A model generated the notes under the pieces. The model did no database searches and was not told the origin of the DNA. It saw nothing but the letters and a program-made list of their open reading frames with translations. From a virus: a stretch of 32,341 nucleotides of DNA. Shown here piece after piece: positions 15,295 to 23,119 of the stretch. The stretch lies in the IMG/VR virus record IMGVR_UViG_3300030943_000112, positions 1 to 32,341 of that record. The stretch is one strand, 5' to 3'. The translations under genes were made by a program, and so were the position numbers. Every line of letters starts with the position of its first letter. Position 1 is the stretch's first letter.

Positions 15295-16013
15295 TATCTA
15301 CTTGACCTCCACTTAGGAATAATTATGTTTGGTTCATCTGTTTCTCTTATTGTAAAGTAGTCCTGCATTTTTTTATCTTCTAATTGTTTCTCAACACTTA
15401 ATGGTTGTAGGTTATTAAGTCCTAATGTAAAAGCACAATCATAAGCAGAACTAATTACAAAACCTCTATGAAGTAAAGGAGATACACCTGGATTTTTAGT
15501 AGTATCAGTTGCTACGAAGTAACTAGGAGTTCTTTGAAAATAAAACTTAAGTCCATTAGTAACACTTGATACTGGTTTAGGATATAACCTAACAACATTG
15601 TCTGCAATTTTATCATAGTATAAAGGATAACCTGCTGTTTTCATAAACTCATCAAGAGCAATACCAGTTAAATTTGATTGGTCAATAGGTATAAGTTGTC
15701 TATAGAGTCCAGTAGAATCCATTATGTCAATACGAGTTAAATTAAGAATTGAATTACCTTGCTCATCTATAAGGAAAGAATAATCTGTCTGGTTAGAAAT
15801 TAAGTTTGTTGTTCCAATAGGAAGTTTTGTGTGGTTTGTATCATCCCATTGGAAACGTCTATCAGCACCAATAGCATAGCCTGCTACTGTGTCTAAATAA
15901 TTATTACAAGAATTAACAATCTTTTGTGTAGACCATTGTGTAGAATCAACGCGAGCAATATCTCGCACTTGTTCTACTATACCATTTTTATCTGTAGTAT
16001 TACTAAAGTTCAT
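15294..16013 (-). CDS. Putative head-tail adaptor (P22 gp4-like by size and position)
   Basis: 239 residues. An N-terminal helical part (VEQVRDIARVDSTQWSTQKI, SCNNYLDTVAGYAIGA) leads to a beta-rich middle with FYFQRTP. A helical C-terminus (LLHRGFVISSAYDCAFTLGL, KQLEDKKMQDYF) ends in a basic tail. This pattern, including a 'LHRGFVISSAYDCA' helix, is common in phage adaptor and DUF-type connector proteins that ring the portal. It lies after the capsid genes and before the fibre genes. Homology to P22 gp4 is inferred from layout, not a specific motif. Confidence 0.55.
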   Translation of the reverse strand: MNFSNTTDKNGIVEQVRDIARVDSTQWSTQKIVNSCNNYLDTVAGYAIGADRRFQWDDTNHTKLPIGTTNLISNQTDYSFLIDEQGNSILNLTRIDIMDSTGLYRQLIPIDQSNLTGIALDEFMKTAGYPLYYDKIADNVVRLYPKPVSSVTNGLKFYFQRTPSYFVATDTTKNPGVSPLLHRGFVISSAYDCAFTLGLNNLQPLSVEKQLEDKKMQDYFTIRETDEPNIIIPKWRSSR

Positions 16014-16537
16014 TACTTTTTAAAGTTAGTTTTAAATTCATCCAAATGATTAAAGATAGTAGCGACTATTTCACCACCTTCAACATTTATTGTTTCATAA
16101 TCATCATACATATCTTCAAGGAATGGTGTCATAAGTTTACGAGTAAGAGGAATTATCTTATCGTTATATTTCTGTGCTTTAATAGCAATCTTATTTCTTT
16201 CTTCTTCTGCATCTTCCTTATTCTTCTTTAGATTCTCATACTTCTCATGTAGTGTATGGTCTACTTTTTCAGACATACGCTTATAGATTTCTTCTTTGAT
16301 AGCATTCATATCATCAATACATTTCTGAACTATATCAGAAATAGCCTTCTCTTTATCAGTAAGGTCATTAATATCAACTTTCTTTTCTTCTGCTTGGACA
16401 AGTTTATCAACTTCTTCCATTTCTTTCTCAATTTCTTCTATCTTAGTTGATATTTCTCTACCAACACTTATTAAATCACCTTTTTCAGTAAGGAGTTTAA
16501 GTAATTTTTTATCTTCTAATTTTATAGTTTTTGTCAT
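16013..16537 (-). CDS. Charged coiled-coil virion-module protein
   Basis: 174 residues, rich in Lys and Glu throughout, nearly all helix (ISTKIEEIEKEMEEVDKLVQ, EKYENLKKNKEDAEEERNKI). No family recognised. It has its own leftward promoter (16580-16552) with the -10 ending 14 bases before the ATG, so it may be made at a different level from the capsid genes. The stop overlaps the adaptor start. A scaffold-like, chaperone or assembly-factor role is possible but not shown. Confidence 0.6.
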   Translation of the reverse strand: MTKTIKLEDKKLLKLLTEKGDLISVGREISTKIEEIEKEMEEVDKLVQAEEKKVDINDLTDKEKAISDIVQKCIDDMNAIKEEIYKRMSEKVDHTLHEKYENLKKNKEDAEEERNKIAIKAQKYNDKIIPLTRKLMTPFLEDMYDDYETINVEGGEIVATIFNHLDEFKTNFKK

Positions 16538-16551
16538 AGATTATGTTATTT

Positions 16552-16580
16552 ATTATAGCACAGTTATTATTTATTGTCAA
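16552..16580 (-). promoter_or_regulatory. Internal leftward promoter for the tail-gene block
   Basis: On the minus strand, TTGACA (16580-16575), a 17-base spacer, TATAAT (16557-16552), then 14 bases to the ATG at 16537. The -35 lies inside the end of the glycosyltransferase gene. The expected leader is about seven bases, the longest of the late promoters here. Confidence 0.8.
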
Positions 16581-17643
16581 GTAATTGATGATATGTATCT
16601 TTCCACTTATAACCATGACTATTTATATCATAGTTATTCTCTACATATTCATGAGCTTTAGCACCTAATTCACGTCTATAGTTCTTATCTTCTATTAATT
16701 TATCAATAGCAGTAATAAACTCATCAAATCCATCAGCAAGAATACAATACTCACTATCTTCAGTATTAACTTGATATGGGCTATCTCCTGTTCTAAAAGA
16801 TTGACATACACAAGGTATTTCAAGTATACTATCCTCTAAGAATTTTAAGTTAGACTTACAACGATTAAAGTAATTATCTACTCTTGGAATTATTGCTAAA
16901 TCAAGTTTAAGATTATTAAGAGTTTCATAGTAATCTTCTGCTGGAACAAATGGTTGCCATTCAACATCCATACTTTCCCAGAACTTATAATCTTCTCCAT
17001 AAAGTTTCTTATAAGTTTCATTATCTTTATCAGGTGGAAGTGAAAGAAGGACAAATCTAATCTTAGGATTATCTTTGTAGTGTTCCATAATAGGTTTAAT
17101 AAGGTCTGTATCAGTAGTCAATGCTAGTGAACCAGTAATACCTATTCTAACAGTATCTGTTTCATTTCTAAGTGGTTCTGGAAAGTAAAAAGGGTCTATA
17201 TAGTTAGGTAATACTACTACATTAGGATTTATCTTACGATATTCTTCTGCAAGGAACTCTGTAGAACAAGTAACTAAATCTGCTTCTTTAAGGCACTCAT
17301 CAATAGAAACATTAAGTTCTTTAAGTCCTGCATTAACCCTTTCTTCATTAAAGTATTCAGTAAATTTAACACCCCCATTATCTTTATAAGTATCATCATT
17401 ATCAAATACAACTTTCTTACCAATTCTCTTTAGTAATTTCATTAATTCTAATTTACCTTCTCTTTCTGGTCTATGGAATACAACAACATCTGCATCTTGT
17501 GCTGCCTTTGCTTTATTTTCAGGTGTCATTCTATTAGCAAGAAATGTTGTTCTATCTCCATCCCAACCATTAGCCTGAAGTGGAAATAGACATCTTACAT
17601 TATAGCACCCCTGAATTTCTGAACCTACAAAAAATACTTTCAT
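16567..17643 (-). CDS. GT-B (group 1/GT4-like) glycosyltransferase
   Basis: 358 residues, full length for a GT-B enzyme. The N-terminal domain begins MKVFFVGSEIQGCYNVRCLF, contains DVVVFHRP and ends near LVTCSTEFLAEEYRKIN and VVLPNYID. The C-terminal nucleotide-sugar domain begins IGITGSLA and carries LDLAIIPRVDNYFNRCKSNLKFLE, where the acidic/KxLE region normally contacts the donor. This is the pattern of a soluble glycosyltransferase using a nucleotide-sugar. It lies within the morphogenesis genes just after the capsid gene, so glycosylation of capsid or tail protein is a reasonable guess. Changing host surface sugar or DNA bases are alternatives. Confidence 0.8.
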   Translation of the reverse strand: MKVFFVGSEIQGCYNVRCLFPLQANGWDGDRTTFLANRMTPENKAKAAQDADVVVFHRPEREGKLELMKLLKRIGKKVVFDNDDTYKDNGGVKFTEYFNEERVNAGLKELNVSIDECLKEADLVTCSTEFLAEEYRKINPNVVVLPNYIDPFYFPEPLRNETDTVRIGITGSLALTTDTDLIKPIMEHYKDNPKIRFVLLSLPPDKDNETYKKLYGEDYKFWESMDVEWQPFVPAEDYYETLNNLKLDLAIIPRVDNYFNRCKSNLKFLEDSILEIPCVCQSFRTGDSPYQVNTEDSEYCILADGFDEFITAIDKLIEDKNYRRELGAKAHEYVENNYDINSHGYKWKDTYHQLLDNK

Positions 17644-17644
17644 A

Positions 17645-17905
17645 TTATAATTTACCTAGAGCTTCCTCTATTTTCTTATTTATAATTTCCTCTATCTTTT
17701 TAGAAATCATTTCATCTATTTTAGAAGTAGATTTAACTTCAGGTATTGTTTCTTGTGAAACTACTTTAGGAATCATATCTTCAGGATTTATTACTTCTAC
17801 TACATTAGGAATAACCACCTGTTTTGTTCTTGGGTCTATTACATTACCAGAAGTGTCTATTCTTTCACTTACTTTTTTGATATTTGGACTTATTATTGTT
17901 GTCAT
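17645..17905 (-). CDS. Small head-region protein with helical C-terminus
   Basis: 86 residues. The first 55 are extended and Val/Pro/Ile-rich (KQVVIPNVVEVINPEDMIPK). The last 30 form an amphipathic coiled coil (KIDEMISKKIEEIINKKIEE). It comes directly after the capsid gene and an intervening RNA pseudoknot, and one base before the glycosyltransferase. It could be a head decoration, head-completion or trimerising protein. No family recognised. Confidence 0.55.
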   Translation of the reverse strand: MTTIISPNIKKVSERIDTSGNVIDPRTKQVVIPNVVEVINPEDMIPKVVSQETIPEVKSTSKIDEMISKKIEEIINKKIEEALGKL

Positions 17906-17910
17906 ATTTT

Positions 17911-17967
17911 AATTGCTTCCTGACTTGCTTACATCTCTCGGTCAGGAGTGAGTGCAAGCAAGCAATT
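17911..17967 (-). ncRNA. RNA pseudoknot in the gap after the major capsid gene
   Basis: Three helices are visible: outer stem 17911-17918 with 17960-17967 (AATTGCTT/AAGCAATT), CCTGA(C) 17919-17924 with 17941-17946, and CTTGC 17924-17928 with 17954-17958. The last two interleave, giving an H-type pseudoknot inside an eight-pair stem. In the leftward transcript it lies between the capsid stop (17993) and the next start (17905), about six bases before that ATG. It could be a processing or stability element protecting the capsid message, a translational control for the next gene, or an attenuator. No U-tract follows, so it is not a standard terminator. Confidence 0.6.
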
Positions 17968-17992
17968 ATTATTTTATAATTGAACTATCGTG

Positions 17993-18919
17993 TTAGGCAG
18001 CTGTTATGATACAGATTCCTGCATTATCACGATTCTCTATTGTACCATATAGCAAGTCAGCAGTTGTAACTGTTGAAAGATATTCTGGTATATAGTTTGA
18101 TTGAATACGAACTCCATACTTACCTGTCATGTGTGAACCTCTTGAATCACTCATTGAACCTCCTGTTCCTACAGGACTTGTTGCCCAATGTAAAGCATCC
18201 TTGTGTGCTAGAGCATTGTATCTACCAGTTGTTCCTGAAACATACTGAATGTTGTTAGAAATATAAACTGGAATACCATACAATGTTGCACGAGGAAGTT
18301 TTGCTGTTGGGTCATTAACTGGTGAGTTTACTGCAAGACTAAACTTATCAAGGTTTTGAACTTGTTTCCAGAATACTCCTGGCGAAAGGAAGAATGCTGT
18401 ATCTGTTTGTGTATCAATACCTACTGCTTCAAGACCTGCGATTGATGCACGAATTTCACTATCTGCAAGAGATGTTGTAGATGCACCAACTGTTGTTGAG
18501 AATCCTGAAAACAAACTTGCGAGAGCTACTTCTAGTTTCTTAGCTACAGAGTAACCTGCGTTCATAGCATATTTCTCCTGTACATAGTAAGAATGCTTTA
18601 GCTGTGCTGCTTCTCTGTCTTCGATTGCGAATGAACATTCATACCATTGGTCTACTGCAAGAGTGATTTTACCATCTGTTGCGTTGTTTAATGTTACTGC
18701 TGTTGCATTTGACTTAACTGCTGCTGCCATTTCTGACATGATTGGTGTATAAAGTGTTGAACCTCCATCTACCAATTCACTTGAACGGTCTACGAAAAAT
18801 TCTGCTAACATCAACTTTAGTTTAAAAAACTCGTTGATTTTGTTTCCCCATAATAGAGGAATGCTTCCTGCTAGTGTTGTTGAACTAGTAGTTGCGGTTG
18901 GAAAAGTTCCAGTTGCCAT
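17993..18919 (-). CDS. Major capsid protein (HK97-fold-like)
   Basis: 308 residues. It is called by position directly after the scaffold gene and by typical features: a flexible N-terminus, FFKLKLMLAEFFVDRSSELV, a spine-like helix (AMNAGYSVAKKLEVALASLF), a KLPRATLYGIPVYISNNI region and a C-terminal beta domain (ADLLYGTIENRDNAGICIIT). The motif 'LYGIPVYISNN' with a preceding 'FFLSPGVFWKQV' is common in podovirus-type coat proteins of about 300-350 residues. It has a 75-base leader with an inverted repeat and is followed by an RNA pseudoknot. Confidence 0.8.
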   Translation of the reverse strand: MATGTFPTATTSSTTLAGSIPLLWGNKINEFFKLKLMLAEFFVDRSSELVDGGSTLYTPIMSEMAAAVKSNATAVTLNNATDGKITLAVDQWYECSFAIEDREAAQLKHSYYVQEKYAMNAGYSVAKKLEVALASLFSGFSTTVGASTTSLADSEIRASIAGLEAVGIDTQTDTAFFLSPGVFWKQVQNLDKFSLAVNSPVNDPTAKLPRATLYGIPVYISNNIQYVSGTTGRYNALAHKDALHWATSPVGTGGSMSDSRGSHMTGKYGVRIQSNYIPEYLSTVTTADLLYGTIENRDNAGICIITAA

Positions 18920-18930
18920 ACTATCTTTTG

Positions 18931-18993
18931 AGTAAAGGAACTATCTAGGGTTAAATTAGTTGTAATGTTAATAAACTAAATAAAACCTTTACT
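18931..18993 (-). promoter_or_regulatory. Inverted repeat in the capsid gene leader
   Basis: AGTAAAGG at 18931-18938 and CCTTTACT at 18986-18993 are perfect complements 47 bases apart, spanning nearly the whole gap between scaffold stop and capsid start. In the leftward RNA the helix would close 11 bases before the capsid ATG. It may set capsid-to-scaffold ratio through translation or RNA stability. No promoter consensus is visible here. Confidence 0.4.
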
Positions 18994-18994
18994 G

Positions 18995-19501
18995 TTACCC
19001 ATTTACCTTCTTAAAAGCTGCCATATGCTCCTCTCTTGTCATATCAGGTTTAATAAGTGTATCTTCTTCAGATTCACTTGAACCTTTTGAACCACCTAAT
19101 CTTGCTTGCTCCCTTCTTTCCTTTTCTTTAATGTCCTTTTGGGCAGTTAGAAACATTGGGTCTTTTATTGCTTCTGTAAGGACTATGCCTTTACCTTTTG
19201 CAATAACTTTAGCTTGATTAATTTCTTCATCTGACAAACCACGAGCAATTAGTTTCAACTCCTCAGAAATATCTGGGTTGTTATTATTAATTGTTTGTGA
19301 AGGAGTAGGAGTAGATTTAAATTTCTTTAATTCTTCCTCTGCCCTTTTAGCTCTAGCATTATTTTGAGCAAGTGCTTTACGCAAATTCTCATTTTCTACT
19401 GCTAAATCTGTGGTTTCTTCAGCACCACTTTCGGAACTATTGGTAGTTTCCTCAACCTCTGTATTTGTGTCTACAGCGACATCTTCTGGATTTTGCTCCA
19501 T
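18995..19501 (-). CDS. Capsid scaffolding protein
   Basis: 168 residues, strongly acidic at the N-terminus (EQNPEDVAVDTNTEVEETTN), then a coiled coil (LAVENENLRKALAQNNARAK), a Pro/Thr/Asn linker, a middle helix region and a basic/acidic helical tail (KDIKEKERREQARL, TREEHMAAFKKVNG). Acidic, helical, low-complexity proteins of this length directly upstream of the capsid gene are typical scaffolds. No protease triad is seen, so cleavage would need another enzyme. Confidence 0.75.
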   Translation of the reverse strand: MEQNPEDVAVDTNTEVEETTNSSESGAEETTDLAVENENLRKALAQNNARAKRAEEELKKFKSTPTPSQTINNNNPDISEELKLIARGLSDEEINQAKVIAKGKGIVLTEAIKDPMFLTAQKDIKEKERREQARLGGSKGSSESEEDTLIKPDMTREEHMAAFKKVNG

Positions 19502-19654
19502 AGATTTTTGATAGGTTATGCTTTACTATCATGCGTTAGTTGGTTTATGCAGAGCCAATATGCGAGATGAGTTAATTCTCATCATCCTGCTAACCCCTAT
19601 TGATTAGCAGATGATAAGCACTAGCACTTCTTACCTCCTTTCTTTTTCTTCATA
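19502..19654 (-). promoter_or_regulatory. Structured leader of the scaffold gene
   Basis: 153 bases without a substantial gene. Hairpin A pairs 19581-19586 plus 19588-19593 with 19604-19615 (12 pairs, one bulged C at 19587, 10-base loop). Hairpin B pairs GATGAG (19566-19571) with CTCATC (19578-19583). The two share 19581-19583 and cannot fully form together, which is the layout of a switch or attenuator. A 10-codon frame starting MKKKKGGKKC lies just upstream of hairpin A in the leftward RNA and could act as a leader peptide. No U-tract follows either hairpin, so translational control is likelier than termination. Confidence 0.4.
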
Positions 19655-19882
19655 TTATCTTGCTTCGTTTATAATTTTTTTCTCCTTGACTATAGGAGGA
19701 AATAAAATATCTAAATTTTCAAATGCTAAATCAATTACTTCTTTTGCTTCTGCGATAGATGAAACATCTTCTTTATTAAATACTTTTTCAACTGCTATCT
19801 TTTTTAAGAAGTCTATTAGATATGATTGAACATTATTCTGCATATCTATATTTGTATGAAATTCTTGAAGTGATTTTGACAT
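19655..19882 (-). CDS. Small portal-scaffold interval protein
   Basis: 75 residues, helical (QNNVQSYLIDFLKKIAVEKV, IAEAKEVIDLAFENLDILFP). No family recognised. It lies two bases after the portal gene and before the scaffold leader, so it is part of the head-assembly transcript. A portal- or scaffold-associated assembly role would fit the position; nothing in the sequence proves it. Confidence 0.55.
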   Translation of the reverse strand: MSKSLQEFHTNIDMQNNVQSYLIDFLKKIAVEKVFNKEDVSSIAEAKEVIDLAFENLDILFPPIVKEKKIINEAR

Positions 19883-19884
19883 AA

Positions 19885-21714
19885 TTATTGTGGCATATTA
19901 GGATTATTACCCATATCCATTTTAGTTGGTTGTGATGGATTTGGTTTTACTTGCTGTAACTGTGCTTGCATAGCTTCAGCTTGTTTATTTTTACTTGACA
20001 TAGCTGCACTAATACTTACTGGTGATATTCCTGCTCCTGATAGTTCTACTATTTTACTTAGAAGTTGTGAAGCAACTGGGTCTGATGATAAGTTTGGATT
20101 ACTTGCGTATGTTATCAATAGATTATTTAGAGATTCAAGTGTTACTGCTTTATTTCTTTGTTCACCTGTTACATTTACAGTTACTTTTGCTTTTAAGTCT
20201 TTATAGAAATCTTTTGGAATTTCAATAAATCTCTTTCCTTTGGTTTGTTTTATGAAATCATCATAATTATCTATAAATGCTTGATAATCTTCTGCATTTA
20301 TATCCTTTCCATCTATTAATGCTTGAATGACAACTTGATTAGCGTTGTAAGTTGCAAATTTTAAGTCTATTTCTTTTAATTCTTCTGGTGAGAAGTCATA
20401 AGAAAGTATATGTTCTACTGAAAGTTTTTTAGCAAGGAATGGAAGTACCCAATCTTCTATAATTTCTGTAATAAAAATACCAAATTCTTCCTGTAGAGAT
20501 TTAAATACACTTGAAGATTGCTGAATAACTGTTGCTTGTAGTCTAAATGCTGTTCCGCTATTAGGAGATTCACCTCTTTGTGCACCATAAGCTGAAGTTG
20601 TCTTTTCTAATTGTGAATACCATTGGTCAATAAGAGCATTGTATTGCTGTAGACCACCACTTGGAAGTAAATTAACACCAGAGATAGGTTTTCCATCTTC
20701 AATTTCAAGAATTGTTCCATCATCTGTTTCTGTTAATAGATTTCTACCTTTTAGTTTTTTAGAAGCTGTCTGTCCAATTACTTTTGTAGTATATTCCATA
20801 GCACGATACTGTTTTAATACAGCATCATTAGTCCATACTTGTGCTTCCTCTCCTTCTTCCATAACACCTACTCCAAATCCTCTACCTGCTCTTGGTTTTC
20901 TTGCAAGATATTTATAAACTTTTTCTGTATCATCTTCCCAATACAAAGGAACTAGTGCTGTAAAAGCATCTTCTTTACCATTTTCTGTTGGTGTTCCTGC
21001 TATGTAGTATAATTGATAAGAAAAGTCTGTACTATTTTCTTTTACTACTTCACCATTTAATTCTTTTATATAACTACTAGGAAAAAATCCACGAACTTCA
21101 TATACTGGTATTCTTTTCCCCGAACCTCCTAATGATAGTATTTTAAGAACTTCATTAACTGGTTTTTTTTCCCAAACATATTTCTTTTCATAAATTTCTG
21201 AAGCATTCATATAATGAGTTTCTATAATTGCTCCATCTATAATATCAACTTGGTCTGTTATGACATTCTTCCATTCAGGTAAATCAATTTCAAGTTTCTT
21301 TTCTCCATCTTCTTCCTTTTCAATACATTTTTTAATTAACAAAGAACCATAACGAGTATGAACATCTCTCATATCATTAAGAGTCTTTGCAAAGTTAGAT
21401 TCTTTCATCCAAACATATAAATCTTTTGTAAGTAAGAATGATTGTAAATAGTGATTACTATCATCAGATGTAATTTGTATATCTCCTGTATCTAAATCCT
21501 TTGCAGTATTTTCAACATCACAGATAGCATTAAGAATATTATAGAAAGGTTTATCTCTTTGTAATTCATCTTTCTGTCCATTTAAATATTTACTATTATT
21601 ATAAAATTCTATTGTTCTAATTAAATTCTTTTGTGAAAAAGGCAAACCACTAACTAAATCAATAGTCTTATCATAGTTTGTTTTTATTGTATTTAATTCT
21701 TTTGTTATATTCAT
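19885..21714 (-). CDS. Portal protein
   Basis: 609 residues, within the size range of podovirus/SPP1-like portals. The N-terminal wing region is helical and charged. The middle has beta strands around LDLPEWKNV..., YEVRGFF and ALVPLYW. The segment YGAQRGESPNSGTAFRLQAT followed by a long helix (QSSSVFKSLQEEFGIFITEI) resembles the conserved portal stem/crown region that begins with a 'G-ES-SGTA-R' motif. A C-terminal Gln/Pro/Asn-rich tail follows (SSKNKQAEAMQAQLQQVKPN). It lies after TerL and before the scaffold. Its start overlaps the small upstream gene by four bases. Confidence 0.8.
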   Translation of the reverse strand: MNITKELNTIKTNYDKTIDLVSGLPFSQKNLIRTIEFYNNSKYLNGQKDELQRDKPFYNILNAICDVENTAKDLDTGDIQITSDDSNHYLQSFLLTKDLYVWMKESNFAKTLNDMRDVHTRYGSLLIKKCIEKEEDGEKKLEIDLPEWKNVITDQVDIIDGAIIETHYMNASEIYEKKYVWEKKPVNEVLKILSLGGSGKRIPVYEVRGFFPSSYIKELNGEVVKENSTDFSYQLYYIAGTPTENGKEDAFTALVPLYWEDDTEKVYKYLARKPRAGRGFGVGVMEEGEEAQVWTNDAVLKQYRAMEYTTKVIGQTASKKLKGRNLLTETDDGTILEIEDGKPISGVNLLPSGGLQQYNALIDQWYSQLEKTTSAYGAQRGESPNSGTAFRLQATVIQQSSSVFKSLQEEFGIFITEIIEDWVLPFLAKKLSVEHILSYDFSPEELKEIDLKFATYNANQVVIQALIDGKDINAEDYQAFIDNYDDFIKQTKGKRFIEIPKDFYKDLKAKVTVNVTGEQRNKAVTLESLNNLLITYASNPNLSSDPVASQLLSKIVELSGAGISPVSISAAMSSKNKQAEAMQAQLQQVKPNPSQPTKMDMGNNPNMPQ

Positions 21715-21878
21715 CTTGATGATATGTTATTATTTCTAATGCGACTTTCTAATCTATCTAATTCTTCTAATGGGTCTTGATTTTCTTTGGATAGTGGACT
21801 ATTGTTATCAAAATACATACCTCTAATTAAAGCCCATTCCTCTGGGTCTGAAAGTTTTGGGCGAGAGTTTTCCTGCAT
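21711..21878 (-). CDS. Small protein between TerL and portal, leaderless start
   Basis: 55 residues, beginning MQENSRPKLSDPEEWALIRG and ending with acidic and Arg/Asn-rich stretches. The start at 21878 is chosen over an ATG at 21884 because the latter touches the -10 box, while 21878 lies exactly six bases past it, where transcription should begin. The stop overlaps the portal start (ATGA, 21711-21714), so it probably couples translation into the portal gene. No family recognised. Confidence 0.7.
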   Translation of the reverse strand: MQENSRPKLSDPEEWALIRGMYFDNNSPLSKENQDPLEELDRLESRIRNNNISSR

Positions 21879-21884
21879 TTGCAT

Positions 21885-21913
21885 ATTATAACATAGTTTA
21901 AATTTCTTGTCAA
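21885..21913 (-). promoter_or_regulatory. Leftward promoter for portal-capsid genes (leaderless)
   Basis: On the minus strand, TTGACA (21913-21908), a 17-base spacer and TATAAT (21890-21885), then six bases to the ATG at 21878. It lies in the 38 bases between the TerL stop and the next gene, and would raise head-gene expression above the terminase genes. Confidence 0.85.
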
Positions 21914-21916
21914 TAC

Positions 21917-23119
21917 CTATCTAGTTTTTGAGGGTAAATTCTTTAACCTTGATAGTAATCTATCTGCTCTTTCCTGTTCTGTATCTCCTGTATCATTCAT
22001 AATTATGTTAGTCATAGCATATCTAATAGCATCCATAGAGTGGTCAAAACCTCCTTCAGGAATATTAAGAACCTTTCCATCTCTATCAGTAGCCCATAGG
22101 TAGTTACGATACTCTTTAATAATATCAACACTTCTTTTAGTTACAGATATTCTTTGACTTTGAACAAGGTTAATACCATTTACGATACTATCTCTGCCCT
22201 TTACAGCTCCTATTATCTCTACTCCATAACCATGTATTTCATCAATAGATTTAGGCTCTGAGCTATCAGCAATAACTAATACATTTTCTTCTTGTGAAAG
22301 AATAATATCAGCAATCTGTTTATTAAGTAATCCTTTCTTAAATGTTATCTGGTCAAGTATATAACCTCCCATGTAACTATAAATATAAACTATTGCAGTA
22401 GGGTCATTAGAATAACCAAAGTCTAATCCACAACGAATAAGTTTAGCTTCGTGTGGTATTGATTCTATTATCTGCCAATCTCTATAAATCTTACCTTCAA
22501 TTTCCCCTAGTAATCCAAGACCATAAACTTGCCACCATCCTTTTCTATTCTTACGTTGTTCTAGCGATTGAACGATTGATTCAGAGAGTGCTTCGTTATC
22601 CTTATAAGTAATTATTATAAAATCCCAATCTGTTCTATTTGCTTTTATTTCAGTATTAACCCAAAACTCATTAGATGGGTTATAGTCAAGATAACAGAAC
22701 TCATTTGTACGCATCTCTAACTGTTCAAAGGCTTCCAATGATACATTGTTACACTCATTAATGAATAACCTATCACGTCTAGCTCCTCTTAGTTTATCTC
22801 CATTATCTGTTGAGAAGAACTCTATCTGACTACCTGTTTCAAATGTATACATACTATCAGTAGTATTCCAGTTCTCATCTTTCCAGTAATTATGTTCTGT
22901 CATTATGTTCTTAAAATCACGAATAGCACCTCTCTTTAAGTGAGGAATACTCTCTGAACAAATAGATGTTAGAGTTCGTTTCTTATCTTGTTGAGCAAGT
23001 GCAATTAAATAAAGAAGAATAGAAATAGTCTTAGAAGCAGAAGAACCACCCTGAACGATTCTTATTCTTTTTTTCATAGCCATTATTTTCTTAGTGGCAG
23101 TTGTTCTTATGTATGGCAT
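21917..23119 (-). CDS. terL: Terminase large subunit (PBSX/Terminase_3-type)
   Basis: 400 residues, the usual length. The ATPase half has QGGSSASKT (residues 23-31) as Walker A-like motif and RLFINE (117-122) as Walker B with catalytic E122; the coupling region includes CYLDYNPSNEFWV. The nuclease half has D233 in GLDFGYSND, D285 in VIADSSEPKS and D359/D363 in FDHSMDAIRYAM, the acidic triad of the RNase H-like headful nuclease. It translocates DNA into the prohead through the portal and cuts the concatemer. Its start overlaps the TerS stop (TAATG type). Confidence 0.92.
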   Translation of the reverse strand: MPYIRTTATKKIMAMKKRIRIVQGGSSASKTISILLYLIALAQQDKKRTLTSICSESIPHLKRGAIRDFKNIMTEHNYWKDENWNTTDSMYTFETGSQIEFFSTDNGDKLRGARRDRLFINECNNVSLEAFEQLEMRTNEFCYLDYNPSNEFWVNTEIKANRTDWDFIIITYKDNEALSESIVQSLEQRKNRKGWWQVYGLGLLGEIEGKIYRDWQIIESIPHEAKLIRCGLDFGYSNDPTAIVYIYSYMGGYILDQITFKKGLLNKQIADIILSQEENVLVIADSSEPKSIDEIHGYGVEIIGAVKGRDSIVNGINLVQSQRISVTKRSVDIIKEYRNYLWATDRDGKVLNIPEGGFDHSMDAIRYAMTNIIMNDTGDTEQERADRLLSRLKNLPSKTR

